A DNA stretch of 64,000 nucleotides from Hypholoma sublateritium FD-334 SS-4 (GCA_000827495.1 KN817551.1:110039-174038); one strand, 5' to 3'; shown: positions 10,171-22,599, counted from the first letter of the stretch. The notes: generated from the sequence alone by a model not told the origin. Numbers and translations: made by a program.

Positions 10171-12150
10171 GGATGTGCAGTGTATGTGTAGGTAGATTGG
10201 TCAGACGTGAAATCCGTGGGATTTCTCCCGAGGTAATTTGTCTTACGACCCTGATTGCACCGGCACGGTGGGACTGCGGCTTTGGTCTATCTAAGTATAC
10301 TCAGCTTTTAGGCTTTCGAAAGGCGCACTTACTGGTATATTAAAGGCACACGAATATAATGATGAATGCATGTATCGGTACGCGCGTTCTTGGTGAGCAC
10401 GACATGTGCTATTTGTAAAAGTACCTTGGATGAGCATAACTCGGTAAAGAATGGCGACCCGCCGCAAGCAGGGCGACAGCGCATGCGGCGTTGATGAGCG
10501 CGGCCGGCTAGCACGGCTGCTAGAAGCGTGAGATGATGGCTACGGAGGGTGCCGGAATCGAACGCCGAACCCTCTTACGCAGGCAGTGACCTCTCTGCTG
10601 TCCACCTCTCCTCTCTCCTCCCCTGAGTATCGTATGCTCCTTACGCTATTGCGAAACATACATGACCATCTCACGGAACTATACACCACGTAATCTCAAC
10701 GAATCGATACTATAGGGAGAACGCCAAGGCGGATTGAGAACTTGAATACCTCAGGTGCGGCCCACCGACGTGGCAGTCGTTCAGGGGAGCCTAGAGGCAG
10801 AACAAAGCCCATCTCACCAATCGTGCAGATCCCCGCCCCAGGTGCGTCATTGATTTTTTATTCCAGTGTTCTTAGCCGCTCCCCCCTCCTCCAGCGTTGA
10901 TGTCTGTCCGCCACACTGGGTGCTTCCCCCCTCCCCCGCAGTAGCTCTCGAGCGTTGTCACCCCGTTCCTAAATCATATACGCTCTATCCATCTATCGCT
11001 TCTCTCAACGCTTATCACTTCCCGCCGGGGTGCCCTGCCCACCTCGTATCTCCTCGAGGTACGTACCCGCACCCGGTGGGTGTTCTACGTGCATTCTCTA
11101 TATCCGCTAATTTCCTTTACAGTTACCTGGGATGTACAATTACCTGCCGCTCTATCATTCCGCTCAATAGCTGGCGATGTTCCCTCCAGCTGGCTTTCCG
11201 CTCTGGGCCCCGCGGCGCATATAACTGCGATGGCGGAGTCTACACTTCCGGAGGAGGTCCAGATTGCCTCCGCCTCTTTGCGGCGGCTACATAGCGAACG
11301 GTGACGGAGAGTTAGTACCTACTGAAGCTTTCACAGTAACTACTTAGCCAGCCATGAATTGTGAGGATAGTGGCTGCGCCGTGCGCACAAGGTGTGTGTC
11401 TCGTCCTTATCTTCTGATTCGCTCCCGCTCAGCGTATATTTCATGCTGCTTGCGTCGTTTTCTAGTACCAGAAGATCACCACCTCCTTCGCTGGAGGAGG
11501 GCAGTATTATGGATACGCGGTCCTTATAGCGTGTGTATTCGGACAGACCAGACCTCTCCGTTACATGGATGGTGATCGATTGATCATTCCCGCTTCGCGC
11601 TGATTCGTCTAACCTTTCTCTATTGCTCATCCTTTCTACCAACATGGTTTTTGTGCGCGTACCAGCTCCAGGCTACACACGATGTGCATATTCCACTCTC
11701 TATCCATCTCCGCGGTATCTGGGACTATGTTTAGCAGATATCTCATCGCTACTCTGTGTACGACTTTGCTCGGAACGTGACCCCGTGTCGCTGAACGAAT
11801 ACACCTGCTTTTCTCTTCACCTCGTGCTTCTCCTACAAGCCTGCCGCCTCGGTTGCTTCATTGTCCCGGGAACTCGAGTGCTACTCACGCATGCATTCTT
11901 CCTTGGGACATAATACAACAGTGTGAGGATGACTTGATATGCGTTGCGTTATCGCGAGGCGCGGTGCATATTATACTTGTCAATCATTAGATGCGCTGCA
12001 GCTGTGTCTGAAACGCGGTTGACTGGTCTTTGTCTTCTTTCATCGCCTGCTGCGGTGGACGTATGGGCGCTGCTGTCTTGCGCTCTGCGAGGTTCCTTCA
12101 CTCTGGGTTCGGCGACAACGAAAGCCATCTTCTTCTAGCGGATCCAGCCC
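10171..12150. other. Transition region between the SDR cluster and the repeat array
   Basis: About 2 kb with no gene I can name. 10866-11300 is a C/T-rich plus-strand open stretch of low complexity. On the minus strand, 11340-11645 is open for 101 codons with a reasonable composition (a SGSESEDKDETH patch). It could be a small hypothetical protein but has no family resemblance. A T-arm-like sequence near 10540-10580 does not fold into a tRNA. Confidence 0.35.
11340..11645 (-). CDS. Small hypothetical protein (weak candidate)
   Basis: A 101-codon frame beginning MLVERMSNRERLDESARSGN and containing an acidic/serine patch SGSESEDKDETH near the C-terminus. I do not recognise it. The composition is more protein-like than most frames in this region, but there is no promoter, neighbour or family evidence. 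It may be a relic exon or chance. Confidence 0.2.
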   Translation of the reverse strand: MLVERMSNRERLDESARSGNDQSITIHVTERSGLSEYTRYKDRVSIILPSSSEGGGDLLVLENDASSMKYTLSGSESEDKDETHTLCARRSHYPHNSWLAK

Positions 12151-12378
12151 ACTCGGGCGTATAGGCAAACCGCGGCGTGCGTTGAGCGCCGCATCTCCGT
12201 GACGCTTGTTCTACTGTTGGACGGTAATGGCGATACGCACAGCAGCTTTTCCACCACCCGGTGAGCATTCAGGCCACCTCATAGGTGGGATCCCCACGCG
12301 TGGCCACATGGACTGTGAACAATCTTGCAGTAGAACGTGGCGTACTTGCAATGAATTCTGCGCGCCGGCTAGGCCGAA

Positions 12379-12483
12379 GCCACATTGTGGCGAATTCTTC
12401 GTCGAAAAGGAACAATTGCGCGGTGCAGTGGCCTCAGATGTGTCTGAAGCTGTGGCAGTGGCGAGACTTTCTTTCGGTATAAA
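12379..12483 (+). promoter_or_regulatory. Array-gene promoter, copy 1 (palindrome plus TATA)
   Basis: GCCACATTGTGGC at 12379-12391 is a perfect 13-bp palindrome-type box. TATAAA at 12478-12483 lies 67 bp before the ATG. The same pair of elements recurs in front of the other array genes. Confidence 0.6.
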
Positions 12484-12544
12484 ATCAGCATCGACGACCA
12501 TTCCTCCCTCACTCTAACACCCCACTCAGATCATTTTCTCAGAC

Positions 12545-13243
12545 ATGATGCTCAATCTGTACAACGTCACAACAATCTCGTATGCTACTATAAGGGACCC
12601 CTCCGGGCTATCCCACCAAGCACGCTACTTGATTGACCCTACCCGGACACCGTCTGGAAATGGAAGCTCCGCGTAGAAGTCCATCTGTAGAGCGAAGGTC
12701 TTCGGGCAGCTGCCGCCCTCGCTGCCGCCGCATGCATTTGCATTGTACGTTAGATCTCTCTACTATATTATATGTGCTAACTCAACCCGTTCCTCAGCAA
12801 GCGATACACTGCTTTCTCCTGGACACGCGCAATTGGCATCTCGCATCCGAAGGCCGAATACTTACCGCGCACTCCACAAAGTTGGCGAGGTACTGAACGT
12901 CATCGCGCAGGCGAAGAAGGACAATAGAAAGCCACCAGTGCGCAAAGACAGTGACATCAACACCTCCGACCGGATCAACGTGTCCAGCGACGGGATGAAC
13001 GCGCAGCAAAACACGCCGACGACGGACGCGGACACGCTCACCATCCTGGTGGATAGTCCAGGCTTCCGCTGGCGTACTCCATTCTCCGCTCTCCTTCTTC
13101 ACCAGGCTGTGGCGGAGGACACGACAGCATCGCTTACGCGCATTCGAGAGGGCTTCCCATTCCATGCATCGATTTTAACCCGTTATCATATACTATGTCT
13201 CCCGTACGCCGGCAAGGTATTGGGGGAGGAGGAGAGCATGTAA
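12545..13243 (+). CDS. Array gene family, copy 1 (unknown function)
   Basis: I do not recognise the product. The first exon starts at 12545 (MMLNLYNVTTISYATIRDPS) and carries the family hallmark SHQARYLIDPTRTP. It would hit a stop at 12674-12676 if unspliced, so an intron is expected before that. A second coding-like stretch follows (about 12840-13243) with VGEVLNVIAQAKKDNRKPPV and DADTLTILVDSPGFRWRTPF, ending EEESM. The exon junction is not resolved. The N-terminus is more diverged from the other copies than they are from one another, and the downstream part is unlike theirs. The conserved promoter and start make a real gene likely; it could also be a relic. Confidence 0.45.
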
Positions 13244-13725
13244 ACATGAACACTGGTAGACGACGATATTTATAAATCCAATTGATACAGAAATTGTGAG
13301 ACTCTAAGGAAGACGCAGGTGCGTTTCGAGGGACTATTTCTACTTTCAAGTTCGCCCAGCTCCTGCAGCTAGTGCACTTGAGAATCAAACTCAGGATCAC
13401 ACTGAATTATACTGCAATGGGGATGTATATGTGCACTGAAAAACCTCGCAATACCTAGCTTATTTAATGGGGAGACATAATGGTAGACCTACAACCTTCA
13501 GGTGGTGTACGGATCTGCAGGCGTCTGCACCATCAAGAACACAACAATGTTATAGCCGCATCAGACGCACAATGTATTGAGAAATAGGCAGTCTATACTT
13601 CATCATAAAATTCAAGGTATTCAACTATTGTGTTGGGGAACGCGGCTACATAATTGGGGTGGATAATCATGCAGGAGATGGCCGTGGCATGCTTTTCAAA
13701 AATTCTTCTCGTCGGCCAGACCGCA

Positions 13726-13815
13726 GCCACAGTGTGGCATATGTTCTGTAGGGAAGGAACGATTCCGCGCTGCAGTGGCTCCATATAATTCGTGGCCTGA
13801 CTCTATCTCTATAAA
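13726..13815 (+). promoter_or_regulatory. Array-gene promoter, copy 2
   Basis: GCCACAGTGTGGC at 13726-13738 and TATAAA at 13810-13815, 81 bp before the ATG. Confidence 0.65.
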
Positions 13816-13890
13816 AGCGACGTTGAACTGGTAGGTGTCCATCATTCCTTCCCCACTTTAAACACCTCAGTCGAACTACCTCTATCAAAT

Positions 13891-14664
13891 ATGCCAATCA
13901 ACCTTCATACCGTCGACATACACCTGTATGCCTATAGCATCCTCGCCGGGGTCTCCCAACAAGCACGCTACCTGATTGAACCTACCGGGACACCGGAGCA
14001 CCGTCGCGTATCAGCGGTGTAGGCCATGCTGTAGCACTAAGAATTTTGTGCAACTGCGAAGGCGTCGAAGCCACATGGATCTGTATCGTACGTGCAAGCT
14101 CATCTCTCTATCCTCCCCTGCAACTCACCGAATTTAGGAGACCGCCGCTGTACATAGTACACCCTTCCTCCAGTACACGCCTTTGAGGGGCCGCCATCAC
14201 CGCGTCTACCTCGCGCACGCTCTCACACTGCAGCAGTATTGCAAACGGAAAACTGGATCAACGGGTTTACGATGGCGCAGGAAGAGCTCGTAAAGCGACT
14301 ACTCCCGTCTCGTCATCGCACTGGGACGTGGCGACGCATAGTGTCCACTCGACCTCCCGCCAATCGCCGACTCGCAGCCTCGCTCGCGAAGTTCATCTCC
14401 AACGCGGTCTTCCACACGCATATAGTGCATCCGCACTATCAAATCTACGCCTGGACCGTCATGCCATATACACATTCCACGAACAGCGCGCTTCACCGGC
14501 AGCAAGGCTGGAGGCGCTTGGTCACTGCGCCGTTGGGCCGTGTATTCACGATCGATACACGCGCTTACAGCCGCATGTACCATACATGGGTCGCTCAGTT
14601 CCTTGGTGATTGCGGGAAGGGGGGGATGTGTGCCACGTACGGGGCCAAAGAGTCCAAGCGCTGA
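13891..14664 (+). CDS. Array gene family, copy 2 (unknown function)
   Basis: The first exon starts at 13891 (MPINLHTVDIHLYAYSILAG) with the hallmark VSQQARYLIEPTGTPE and meets TAG at 14020-14022 unless spliced. Downstream, 14239-14664 is open for 141 codons (MAQEELVKRLLPSRHRTG, then GWRRLVTAPLGRVFTI, ending GAKESKR). A frame with the same ending is open in copy 3, but another frame there (LRLDRHAIYTFHEQRASP) shows faint similarity to copy 9 (VRVDRQQIFRAQEERDAP). The true reading frame of the second exon is therefore unsettled. The first exon and promoter are well supported; the rest is tentative. Confidence 0.45.
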
Positions 14665-15599
14665 GCGACTTCTCTACGCGCTGGGCATTTCCGGCGACGC
14701 GATGTTACCGGGGACGCCAGTGAGGCTGGAGGCCTTTGGTCACAGCGCCGACTGGCCGTTGTATCCACGATCGATACACGCGCTTTACAGCCTTAAGTGC
14801 CACACCCGGCGCGCTCTTCTCCTGGTTGAGTGCACGATGGGGAAGAGGTATCCGATACACGGAGCGTGCTGCAATTTCTGAGCACTTCCCTCGCTGGACG
14901 ATGCGGTGCCGCCTACGACTCGGACGACGGATGGTGATGCTTTCTCTAGATCGATGGACAAAAGGTATTCAGCTGGAGTGAGCAAGTCTTGAGCGAGGAC
15001 GCGCGAGGACGACGAAGTTCAGCCGATTCTTTGGGCCTGAGGTCTTGAGGCCGTTCTAACAAGACGAGAAACTTGATAAATTACTTACAATTTGTATTAT
15101 TCCCTGGATATTGGTATTTGATGGTTATTCTTCTTATATATGCACGTTGCAAGTTGGACGGAATGGGATCGTGCGCCTCGCCGGCGCCTGCGATGGTCTA
15201 TTCGTTTGCGTAAGAGACCTTTGCGCATCCTGGAGCGTTCATGGAGTGCGGAGATTACAGCGGCGAATTTTTTCAGAAACATCTGTTTCATACAGGTTCT
15301 CGGCGAGATGCATTAGATACTGAGTCATCAGCGCACTTGCGCACAGCGGAGCGACGCGTCCTAGGTAGAACAAACATCCTCTCTGCCATATGCTTCTTAA
15401 ATGTAACGCACATCTACGATCTCCAATTTATTGTAACCACGAATCCGGATTTTCTCGATAATCACCGACGCCTTGCCATGGGATACACCCTCAACGTCAC
15501 CCGCGTTGGAACCACGCTTTGCGTGAGGCTGCATAATAAACCGAGTGCACTAGTGAACAACCGTCGGTACGAAATTACACGAGGCTAAGCACTCGTATC

Positions 15600-16280
15600 A
15601 CGAACGTGGCCACCGACCGACCGCGCGCGGTGTACAAGAACACGAGACAAAAAATACGGAATAATCAAGGGTCCGATGAAATTTGCGTACATGCACCACC
15701 TAGAGCTCACCGTACCATCCCGCAGCGTACTGCGTGCCACACGTGTGAACATCCAGCGTACCGCCGCGTATTTACACTCCCGCGCACGCGCCGCCGGGGA
15801 CGCGCACGTCCCACAACACACGTCCACCGAAGAAGAAACGTACGAATGGATCAGACCCCTCCTTCCGCCGGCGCGCGGCGGTGGGAGTCGTATCAGCCGG
15901 AGGTCTGCACACACGGCAGCGACTACACCGCCAGAAATCGAAAGCACAGCGCATCACATTGCTGGCGGGCGCGCGTGCGCGCGGGGGGTGGGGGGAGGGC
16001 ATCTGCGGTGTAGACGCAAGCACATGAGTACGTACGACTGTAGAGAGGAAGCCAAGCTCGGATACGGCGGCCGGGGGTGGGAGGAACGTGTATTTGCCTG
16101 CGCGCGAGCGCACACGTCCACTGAAGAAGTGAAGATGGTCACGTCTAGGACCGCCGTCCGCCTGGTGCACCAGTGGCGCGGCGGTCCAGAGTCTGGTCCC
16201 AACCCGTCCTTCAGCGGCGTGCGCCGGGCGCATATGCAATGAGAGAAGTGGGACGCTCCAGCGGGGAGACAGATACGCGC
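15600..16280. repeat. Block C of unit 1 with conserved hairpin
   Basis: GC-rich repeated block. It contains GGACCGCC ... GGCGGTCC (16149-16190), an inverted repeat of at least 8 bp found in every C block of the array (near 21892, 27594, 29963, 32356, 58444 and 58835), followed by TCCTTCAG and GCATATGC motifs. No gene is supported. Confidence 0.6.
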
Positions 16281-17253
16281 GAGTATGGTGATCTATTTGC
16301 ACATTTATTCCCACCCCCCGCCCCCCGTCTGATGGCATGCCCCGCGCCCCCCAGGAAGCTTCAATTCGTTTAATCACCCCTTCACAATGTCCTACTGCAG
16401 TATAAAGCATATAAATAATGTATATAATACCTAAACAAAGATTTAGAAGCAGAAANNATCACATTTCAGTGTTTAGGCTACAAGTATGTAAGTACTCCTG
16501 CTGCGAAGGGCGGCGACATGCAAGTATGTAAGTAGANGGATTATTACTTACTTGTAAATACACAGGTCTGATTATAACGTGCACCTATTTCATGGATTCT
16601 ATTCCGGAAGCTCTTCGGCGCACCGGTTCAGCACCACACCGCCCACAACCTACTAGTGGGAGCACGCGCCCATATGCATCAAACATGCGCAGCGGCGCTG
16701 GACGGTGACGAGGATTCCGCTCTTGTGGTTGGTAATGGCAGACGCGACTGCTCGGTTAGTGCTTGCGCATNTGATAACGCAAACAAGGCAGTCAAGCGAG
16801 TCGATGGCTTGATGACGGCGTTCCGTTTGTCCAATCGAGAACGGCAANATTAGGCGCTCATGAAAGAGTTAGGTATGTAATATCGTACACTGCAAATTCG
16901 GCTTCCCTAACGAAGCACCTAATTATTTCACTGACGCCGATGAGCACTGACCGCTGAGCACACGCTCACACTGACCACGATATTCGACGAAGTACATGGT
17001 TCCCACGCTCCTTACCGCATTCACACGACTCGCCGAAGAGTCGAAGAAGAATTGCCATACGTCAGTTTCATTACAAATTTACCACNGTAATTTTATTCAA
17101 GTGCCATATACATGATTTATCTACTTTAAATACTAATCTGAGGACCGTGGCGTGGTGTTAAAGTGATGTAAAGCTTCCTGGGGGGCGCGGGGCATGCCAT
17201 CAGACGGGGGGGGCGGGGGGTGGGAATAAATGTGCAAATAGATCACCATATTC
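16281..17253. mobile_element. TIR-bounded non-autonomous element, about 0.97 kb
   Basis: The terminal inverted repeats are about 81 bp and nearly perfect: left 16281-16361 starts GAGTATGGTGATCTATTTGC, and right 17171-17253 is its reverse complement starting GAATATGGTGATC. Each includes a CCCACCCCCCGCCCCCC tract and ends at AAGCTT. The interior is AT-rich against a GC-rich host unit, holds a few ambiguous bases and has no transposase. No convincing target duplication is visible at the ends. Related units lack it at the C-D junction, which supports insertion. Confidence 0.7.
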
Positions 17254-17289
17254 GTGAGGTGCTCCAAGCGTCGCGCCATTGATATTGGG

Positions 17290-17545
17290 CAGAGTGCAGG
17301 GTGCGGCGCGAGCGCATATATGCGCGACCTGCGTACAGCGGTGAGATAGGTTAGCGATGAGTCAGCATGTGCGACGCACACGGCCTTCGCGCAGCGCTCC
17401 GCGACCCGCGCTGTTGATACTGAGAAGAAGCACGCTGCCGCGGGCGAGGCGCGAGCGCATATATGGGGCCGAGCTGCGGAGCGCGGTGAGCTACGCTCAG
17501 CGGGGTTCTGCGTGTTGGACGTACCACTATAAGCGCCCCGAGAGG
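17290..17545. repeat. Block D minisatellite of unit 1
   Basis: Copies of a roughly 75-bp motif GCATATATGNGNGACCTGCG followed by GGCGGTGAGATA and a GACGTACC element (17318 and 17457). Further copies occur in units 2, 5 and 7. Confidence 0.55.
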
Positions 17546-19616
17546 CGCTCCGTTTCGACATTGGGGTACGACATCAAGCCGAGCCACCAACGCCTGTCCA
17601 ACGCCGGCTAAGGCACTTTCAAAGCTCCAACAGCGACGCGCGGGAAAATGCGGTCCACCCACACGCGCGCACGCACACAAGCCGGATTTTTTCGCAGAGC
17701 AATACGCATAGGGACGGCGCGCGGACGCAGTGCGACCGGGGCAATCGCTATGAGGAAGGACGCGGTGTATCGCGGCCTGTGGTGGGAGCGGTGGGCGTTT
17801 GGGGCGTGGAGCGCGGAAGGGCGGATGATGGAAGGCGGGGTGAGGGGGAGGGGAGGGAGATGATGACACACCGAAGTATGAGCAGCCGCGAGGAAAGGGT
17901 CGGCGGGGGATCTGCGTGGGCGACGCATGGTGGCACCGCGCGATTCGTAAGGCGTGGCGAGAGTCGCACGTGCTGACGGTGGGGTATGAATGCAAGATAT
18001 CGAACCGCGGCTATCGAACCGCCGCGCGTGTCCCCGTCCAACTTTAGTCGGCACGCACGGAAAAACGCGGCGCAACCGCACGCGCACAAGCCAGCATCTA
18101 TGAAAAAGCTCACCCATGGGGACAGCGCACGGACGCACTGCACGCGGCGCCGTTTCCCATGAGGACGCGGTGTATGGGCCTGTGTGCGCGGGGTGATTCT
18201 CGGTGCGGGGAGTGCAGGATCGCGTGGGTGATGGGTGGGAGGCCAGGAAGGGCGAGGGGACGGACAGGACGGTCAGACGCACCGAGGTACAAAGCACGGC
18301 AAAAATGCCGCAGGGGATAGAGGGACGCAGACCACGCGACGAGGACGGGAGACGGGAGACAGAAGCACGACACATCTAAGGGCGCACGGGCAGCGCGCGC
18401 GGGAGGAGGGGGCGTTGATCAGTACGTCATCTGCAGGAGGAGGAGCGCATGTGTGGGAATCAGGAGGAGGACGGCGTGGTAACGGGGCACAGGGGGTAGG
18501 GATATCGGCACTCACCGAGGTAGGAATCGATGGCGAAGCGGGGAGCGCGCGATGCTGGAGGCACGACGCTGAAAAGGTAACGGAGGTAAGCGTCAGCTAT
18601 CAGATAACGGTGGAGAACAGGTCACTGTACTAGGAAGGCAACGGCAGCCACAACACACCTAGGTACAAGGGCGGGGAACGACGGAAGAAGGGGGTGACTT
18701 GCGAAGAGTGCAAGTCGTCTCCCGCGGTCGAAGAATATGAGTGATGGCAAGACCCACACTGCAAATAAGACGTACCTGCGCGGAGTCGCGATGGCCTCGG
18801 CGTTCCAGCGTGCGATATTGCGTTATGTGTTCAGTTTGGCAGAGAAATGATATAGACCCGCATGCGATGCTTGGGCCCCGTACTACATTGAGGGATGGTG
18901 CAGATGGGAGGAGGCGGGCAAGGGTGTGAGAACTCAGCCAGCCGTCATTGACCCCGGCTCTTCCCGGTTATCTTCTCACGCCTCCAGATGCGCCCCTAAT
19001 CTGGTTCAAAAATACTCGACAGCACCCGCTCACCTCGGCCTCGCAAATGCGGATCATATACATATCCCCCGTACGCCGACAAGGTATTGTGGGGGCGGGG
19101 GGGAGCATTAATACTAGACGAAAACATTAATCAAGCCAATTTGGGTGGCAATTGTGAAACTCTAAGAATAACGCAGATGCGTTTCAATTCATATTTCTAC
19201 TTCAAGTTCGCGCAGCTCCTGCAGCTGGTGCGCTTGAGAATCAAACTCAGGCTCACACCAAGTTATACTGTAATGGGGAGCTCAGCCTCACGCTAACTGC
19301 TACTGTTGGGAATTTTTATGTGCACCAGAGAACCTCGCAATACCTAGCTTATTTAATGGGGAGACATAATGGTAGACCTACAACCTTCAGGTGGTGTACG
19401 GATCTGCAGGCATCTGCGCCATCAAGATCACAACAATGTTATAGCCTCATCAGGTGCACAATGTCTTGAGAAATAAGCAGTCTATAATTCATCATGGAAA
19501 TCAGGGTATTCAATATTGTATTGGGGTACGCGGCCACATAATTCGGGTGGATAATCACGCAGCAGGAGATGGCCGTGGCACGCTTCTCAAGAGTTCTTTC
19601 CGTGGGCCAGACCGCA

Positions 19617-19706
19617 GCCACCGTGTGGCATATGTTCTGTGGGGAAGGAACGATTCCACGCTGCAGTGGCTCCATATAATTCGTGGCCTGACTCTATCTC
19701 TATAAA
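19617..19706 (+). promoter_or_regulatory. Array-gene promoter, copy 3
   Basis: GCCACCGTGTGGC at 19617-19629 (one base off the palindrome) and TATAAA at 19701-19706, 81 bp before the ATG. Confidence 0.62.
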
Positions 19707-19781
19707 AGCGGCGTTGAACTGGTAGTTTTCAATCATTCCTTCCCCACTTTAAACGCCTCAGTCGAACTACCTCTATAAAAT

Positions 19782-20557
19782 ATGCCAATCAACCTTCATG
19801 CCGTCGACATACACCCGTATGCCTATAGAATCCTCGCCGGGGTCTCCCAACAAGCACGCTACCTGATTGAACCTACCGGGACACCGGAGCACCGCCACGT
19901 ATCAGCGGTGTAGGCCATGCTGTAGCACTAAGATTTTCGTGCAACTGCGAAGGCGTCGAAGCCACATGGATCTGTATCGTACGTGCAAGCTCATCTCCCT
20001 ATCCTCCCCTACAACTCACCGAATTTAGGGGACCGCCGCTGTACATGGTACACCCTTCCTCCAGTACACGCCTTTGAGGGGCCGCCATCACCGCTTCTAC
20101 CGTGCGCACGCTCTCACACTGCAGCAGTATCGCAAACGGCAAACTGGATCAACCGGTCTACGACGGCGCAGGAAGAGCTCGTAAAGCGACTGCTCCCCGT
20201 CTCGTCATCGCACTGGGACGTGGAGACGCATCGTGTCCGCTCGACCTCCCGCCCATCGCCGACTCGCAGCCTCACTCGCGAAGTGCATGCCCGACACGGT
20301 CTTTTGTGCTGCGTATAGTGTATCCGCACTATCAAATCGACGCCTGGACCGCCAGACAATATATGCCTTTCATGAACAGCGCGCTTCACCGGCAGCAAGG
20401 CTGGAGGTGCTTGGTCACTGCGCCGTTGGGCCGTGTATTCACGATCGATATACGCGCTTACAGCCGCATGTACCATACAAGGGTCGCTCAGTTCCTTGGT
20501 GATTGCGGGAAGGGGGGGATGTGTGCCATGTACGAGGCCAAAAACTCCAAGCGCTGA
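19782..20557 (+). CDS. Array gene family, copy 3 (unknown function)
   Basis: Almost identical to copy 2. The first exon is at 19782 (MPINLHAVDIHPYAYRILAG) with VSQQARYLIEPTGTPE, and TAG at 19911-19913 if unspliced. The second open stretch (20102-20557) shares GWRCLVTAPLGRVFTIDIRA and AQFLGDCGKGGMCAMY with copy 2. Small differences between the two copies change residues without adding stops in that frame. That fits weak selection on it, though near-identity from recent duplication is the simpler explanation. Confidence 0.45.
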
Positions 20558-22039
20558 GCGACTTCTCTACGCGCTGGGCATTTCCGGCGACGCGATGTTA
20601 CCGAGGATGCCCATGATCCTGGAGGTGCTTGATCACCGCGCCGATGGGCCGTTGTATGCACGATCGATACACGCGCTTTACAGCTTCAAGTGCCACATGT
20701 GGGATGCTCATTCCTGGCTGAGGGCTCGATGGGGAAGAGATATTCGATACATGGAGCGTGCTGCAATTGCTGAGCCGATCCTTTGGACCTGAGGTCTTGA
20801 GGCCGTTCTGACGAGATGAGAAATTTGATAAATTACTTACAATTTGTATTATTCCTTCCATATTGGTATCTGATTGTTATTCATCCTATGTATGCGTACT
20901 AGTGCAGCAACTCGCGTCGAATGGGATAGCTATTCTATTCCGCGGCGTATTCGTACCCCAGAGAGATTTTTGCGCATTTGGCAGGATTCATGAGTGCGGG
21001 GATTTCAGCAGCGCTTTTCTTCTGGAACAACTGTTTCGTATAGGCTCTCGGCGAGGCGCATTGGATACTGCGTCCTCAGCGCACTTGCACACAGGGGAGC
21101 GACGCGTCCTGGGGAGAACAAAAAAAAAACATCCTCTCCGCCGTAAGCAGAATTCATGCTGAGCCTCGCGCGCTGATTGCTCTTAAAATGTATGCCGTCT
21201 GTCCTAAACCCACATTTGCGATCTCCAACGCCTTGCCATGGGATACATCCTCACCGCGCGTTCGAACCAAGCTTTGCGTCAGTCTGTAAGTCTGTATAAT
21301 ATACCTGAATAGCCGTCTGTATGAAACTACACGACGCCAAGCGTTCATATCACGGAACATGGCCACCGACCGCGCGCGGTGTACATGAACATCAGAAAAA
21401 AAGAAACGCAGTAATTATTTAACGGGCCGACGAAATCTACGTCCTCCAACCTCCAACCACCTTGCCGCACCATCCGCCAGCGTCCTGCGCGCAGTGAACG
21501 GCACGCCCGAAAATATGCAGCGTACCGCGTATTTTCGGCGCCGCCGAGAACGCACGCAATCCCACACACGTCCACCGGAGAAGAAACGTAACAACGGATC
21601 AGGACCCCTCCTTCCGGCGGCGCGCGGCGCGGCGGTGGGAGTCGGATCAGCGGGAGGCCGAGCAGGTCTGCCCAAGCGGCAGAGAGGACACCGCCAGATA
21701 TCGAAAGCACAGCGCGTCACATTGCTGGCGCGCGTGCGCGCGGGCGGGCATCTGCGGTGTAGACGCACATGTGTACAGACGACTGGGGAGGGAAAATCAA
21801 GGTCGAACTTAGTGGGCTGGGGTGGGGGTACGGCGTGGTCGCGCGGGCACGGGCGACACGTCCGCTGAAGAAGACGCCGACATGAATAATACCGCCGTCC
21901 GCGCGCGGCGGTCCAAAGTCTGGTCCCGATTCCTTCAGGCGGCGTGCAGCGTGCGGCGGGGCGCATATGCAACGAGGGAAGTGGGGATGGCATCAGTGAG
22001 GAGGGAAAGAGTCCCTACAAGCATGACCTCAATACCTCT

Positions 22040-22500
22040 GCACAAATTCACCAAGCGCGACGGCATATACGCGCGACCTGTAGGCTGTGGAGAGCGGTGA
22101 GATACGGTCGCCGAGCGGGGAGTCAGCGCGTGCGACGTACTGCGACGTACATACGGCCAGGCGCGAGTCGGCGTGCGGTACCACGCGGCCTCCGAGAGTC
22201 GCGCTGTTGATATTGGCGGAGTGCAGGGCGCGGCGCGAGCGCATATATGTGCGACCTGCGTAGGCGGTGAGATATGATCAGCGGATATTCACCGTGCGCG
22301 ACGTACCGCGCTCTTCGTGGGGCGCGCCGAGACGCGTTGTTCGCTGTTGATATTGGGCTGAAGCGCTCCGTTGATATTTCGCTGAGGCGCCCCGCCTCCG
22401 TGCAGGGCGGCGTAACTGCATATATGGGGGACCTGCGGAGGGCGGTGAGATACGCTCAGCGGGGATTCTGCTTGTCGGACGTACCGCGGTCTTGATGAAG
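22040..22500. repeat. Block D minisatellite of unit 2
   Basis: Three spaced copies of the GCATATATG...GACCTG...GGTGAGATA motif, at about 22063, 22240 and 22418, each followed by a TGCGACGTAC or GGACGTACCGCG element. The spacing is about 180 bp. Confidence 0.55.
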
Positions 22501-22599
22501 CGCTCTGTTTCGACGTTGGGCACGAATTCCCAAGCCATCAAGCCGCGCCGCCAAGGGGTGAGGCGCCTCCAATAGGGATGCGCGGAGAAAACGCGACAC

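Larger units (their letters stand above)
13250..19135 (+). repeat. Array unit 1 (about 5.9 kb, fullest unit)
   Basis: Begins after a junction segment (CCCGTACGCCGG-type followed by GACGACGATATTTATAAA) also seen at about 19068 and 24398. The order is: leader with the TCTGCAGGCGTC box (13515), array gene copy 2, AT-rich block B (about 15070-15165, with GATAAATTACTTACAATTTG), palindrome block C (about 15600-16280), a TIR insertion (16281-17253), minisatellite block D (17290-17545), 400-bp repeats E (about 17640 and 18060), exon-like F (about 18390-18450) and end block G (about 18940). Unit 2 matches it block for block. No coding function can be supported in blocks C-G; the long frames there result from high GC. 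Confidence 0.75.

Noticed and set aside
10531..10615. tRNA-like sequence on the minus strand with GTTCGATTCC
   Set aside because: The T-arm stem does not pair and no acceptor stem or D-arm can be formed; at most a decayed fragment.
10708..10718. Phage-promoter-like CTATAGGGAG
   Set aside because: Too short a match and no biological context in a fungal genome.
15772..16410. Minus-strand 212-codon frame in block C
   Set aside because: Runs over a hairpin block and into a TIR element; the frame is not kept in other C blocks.
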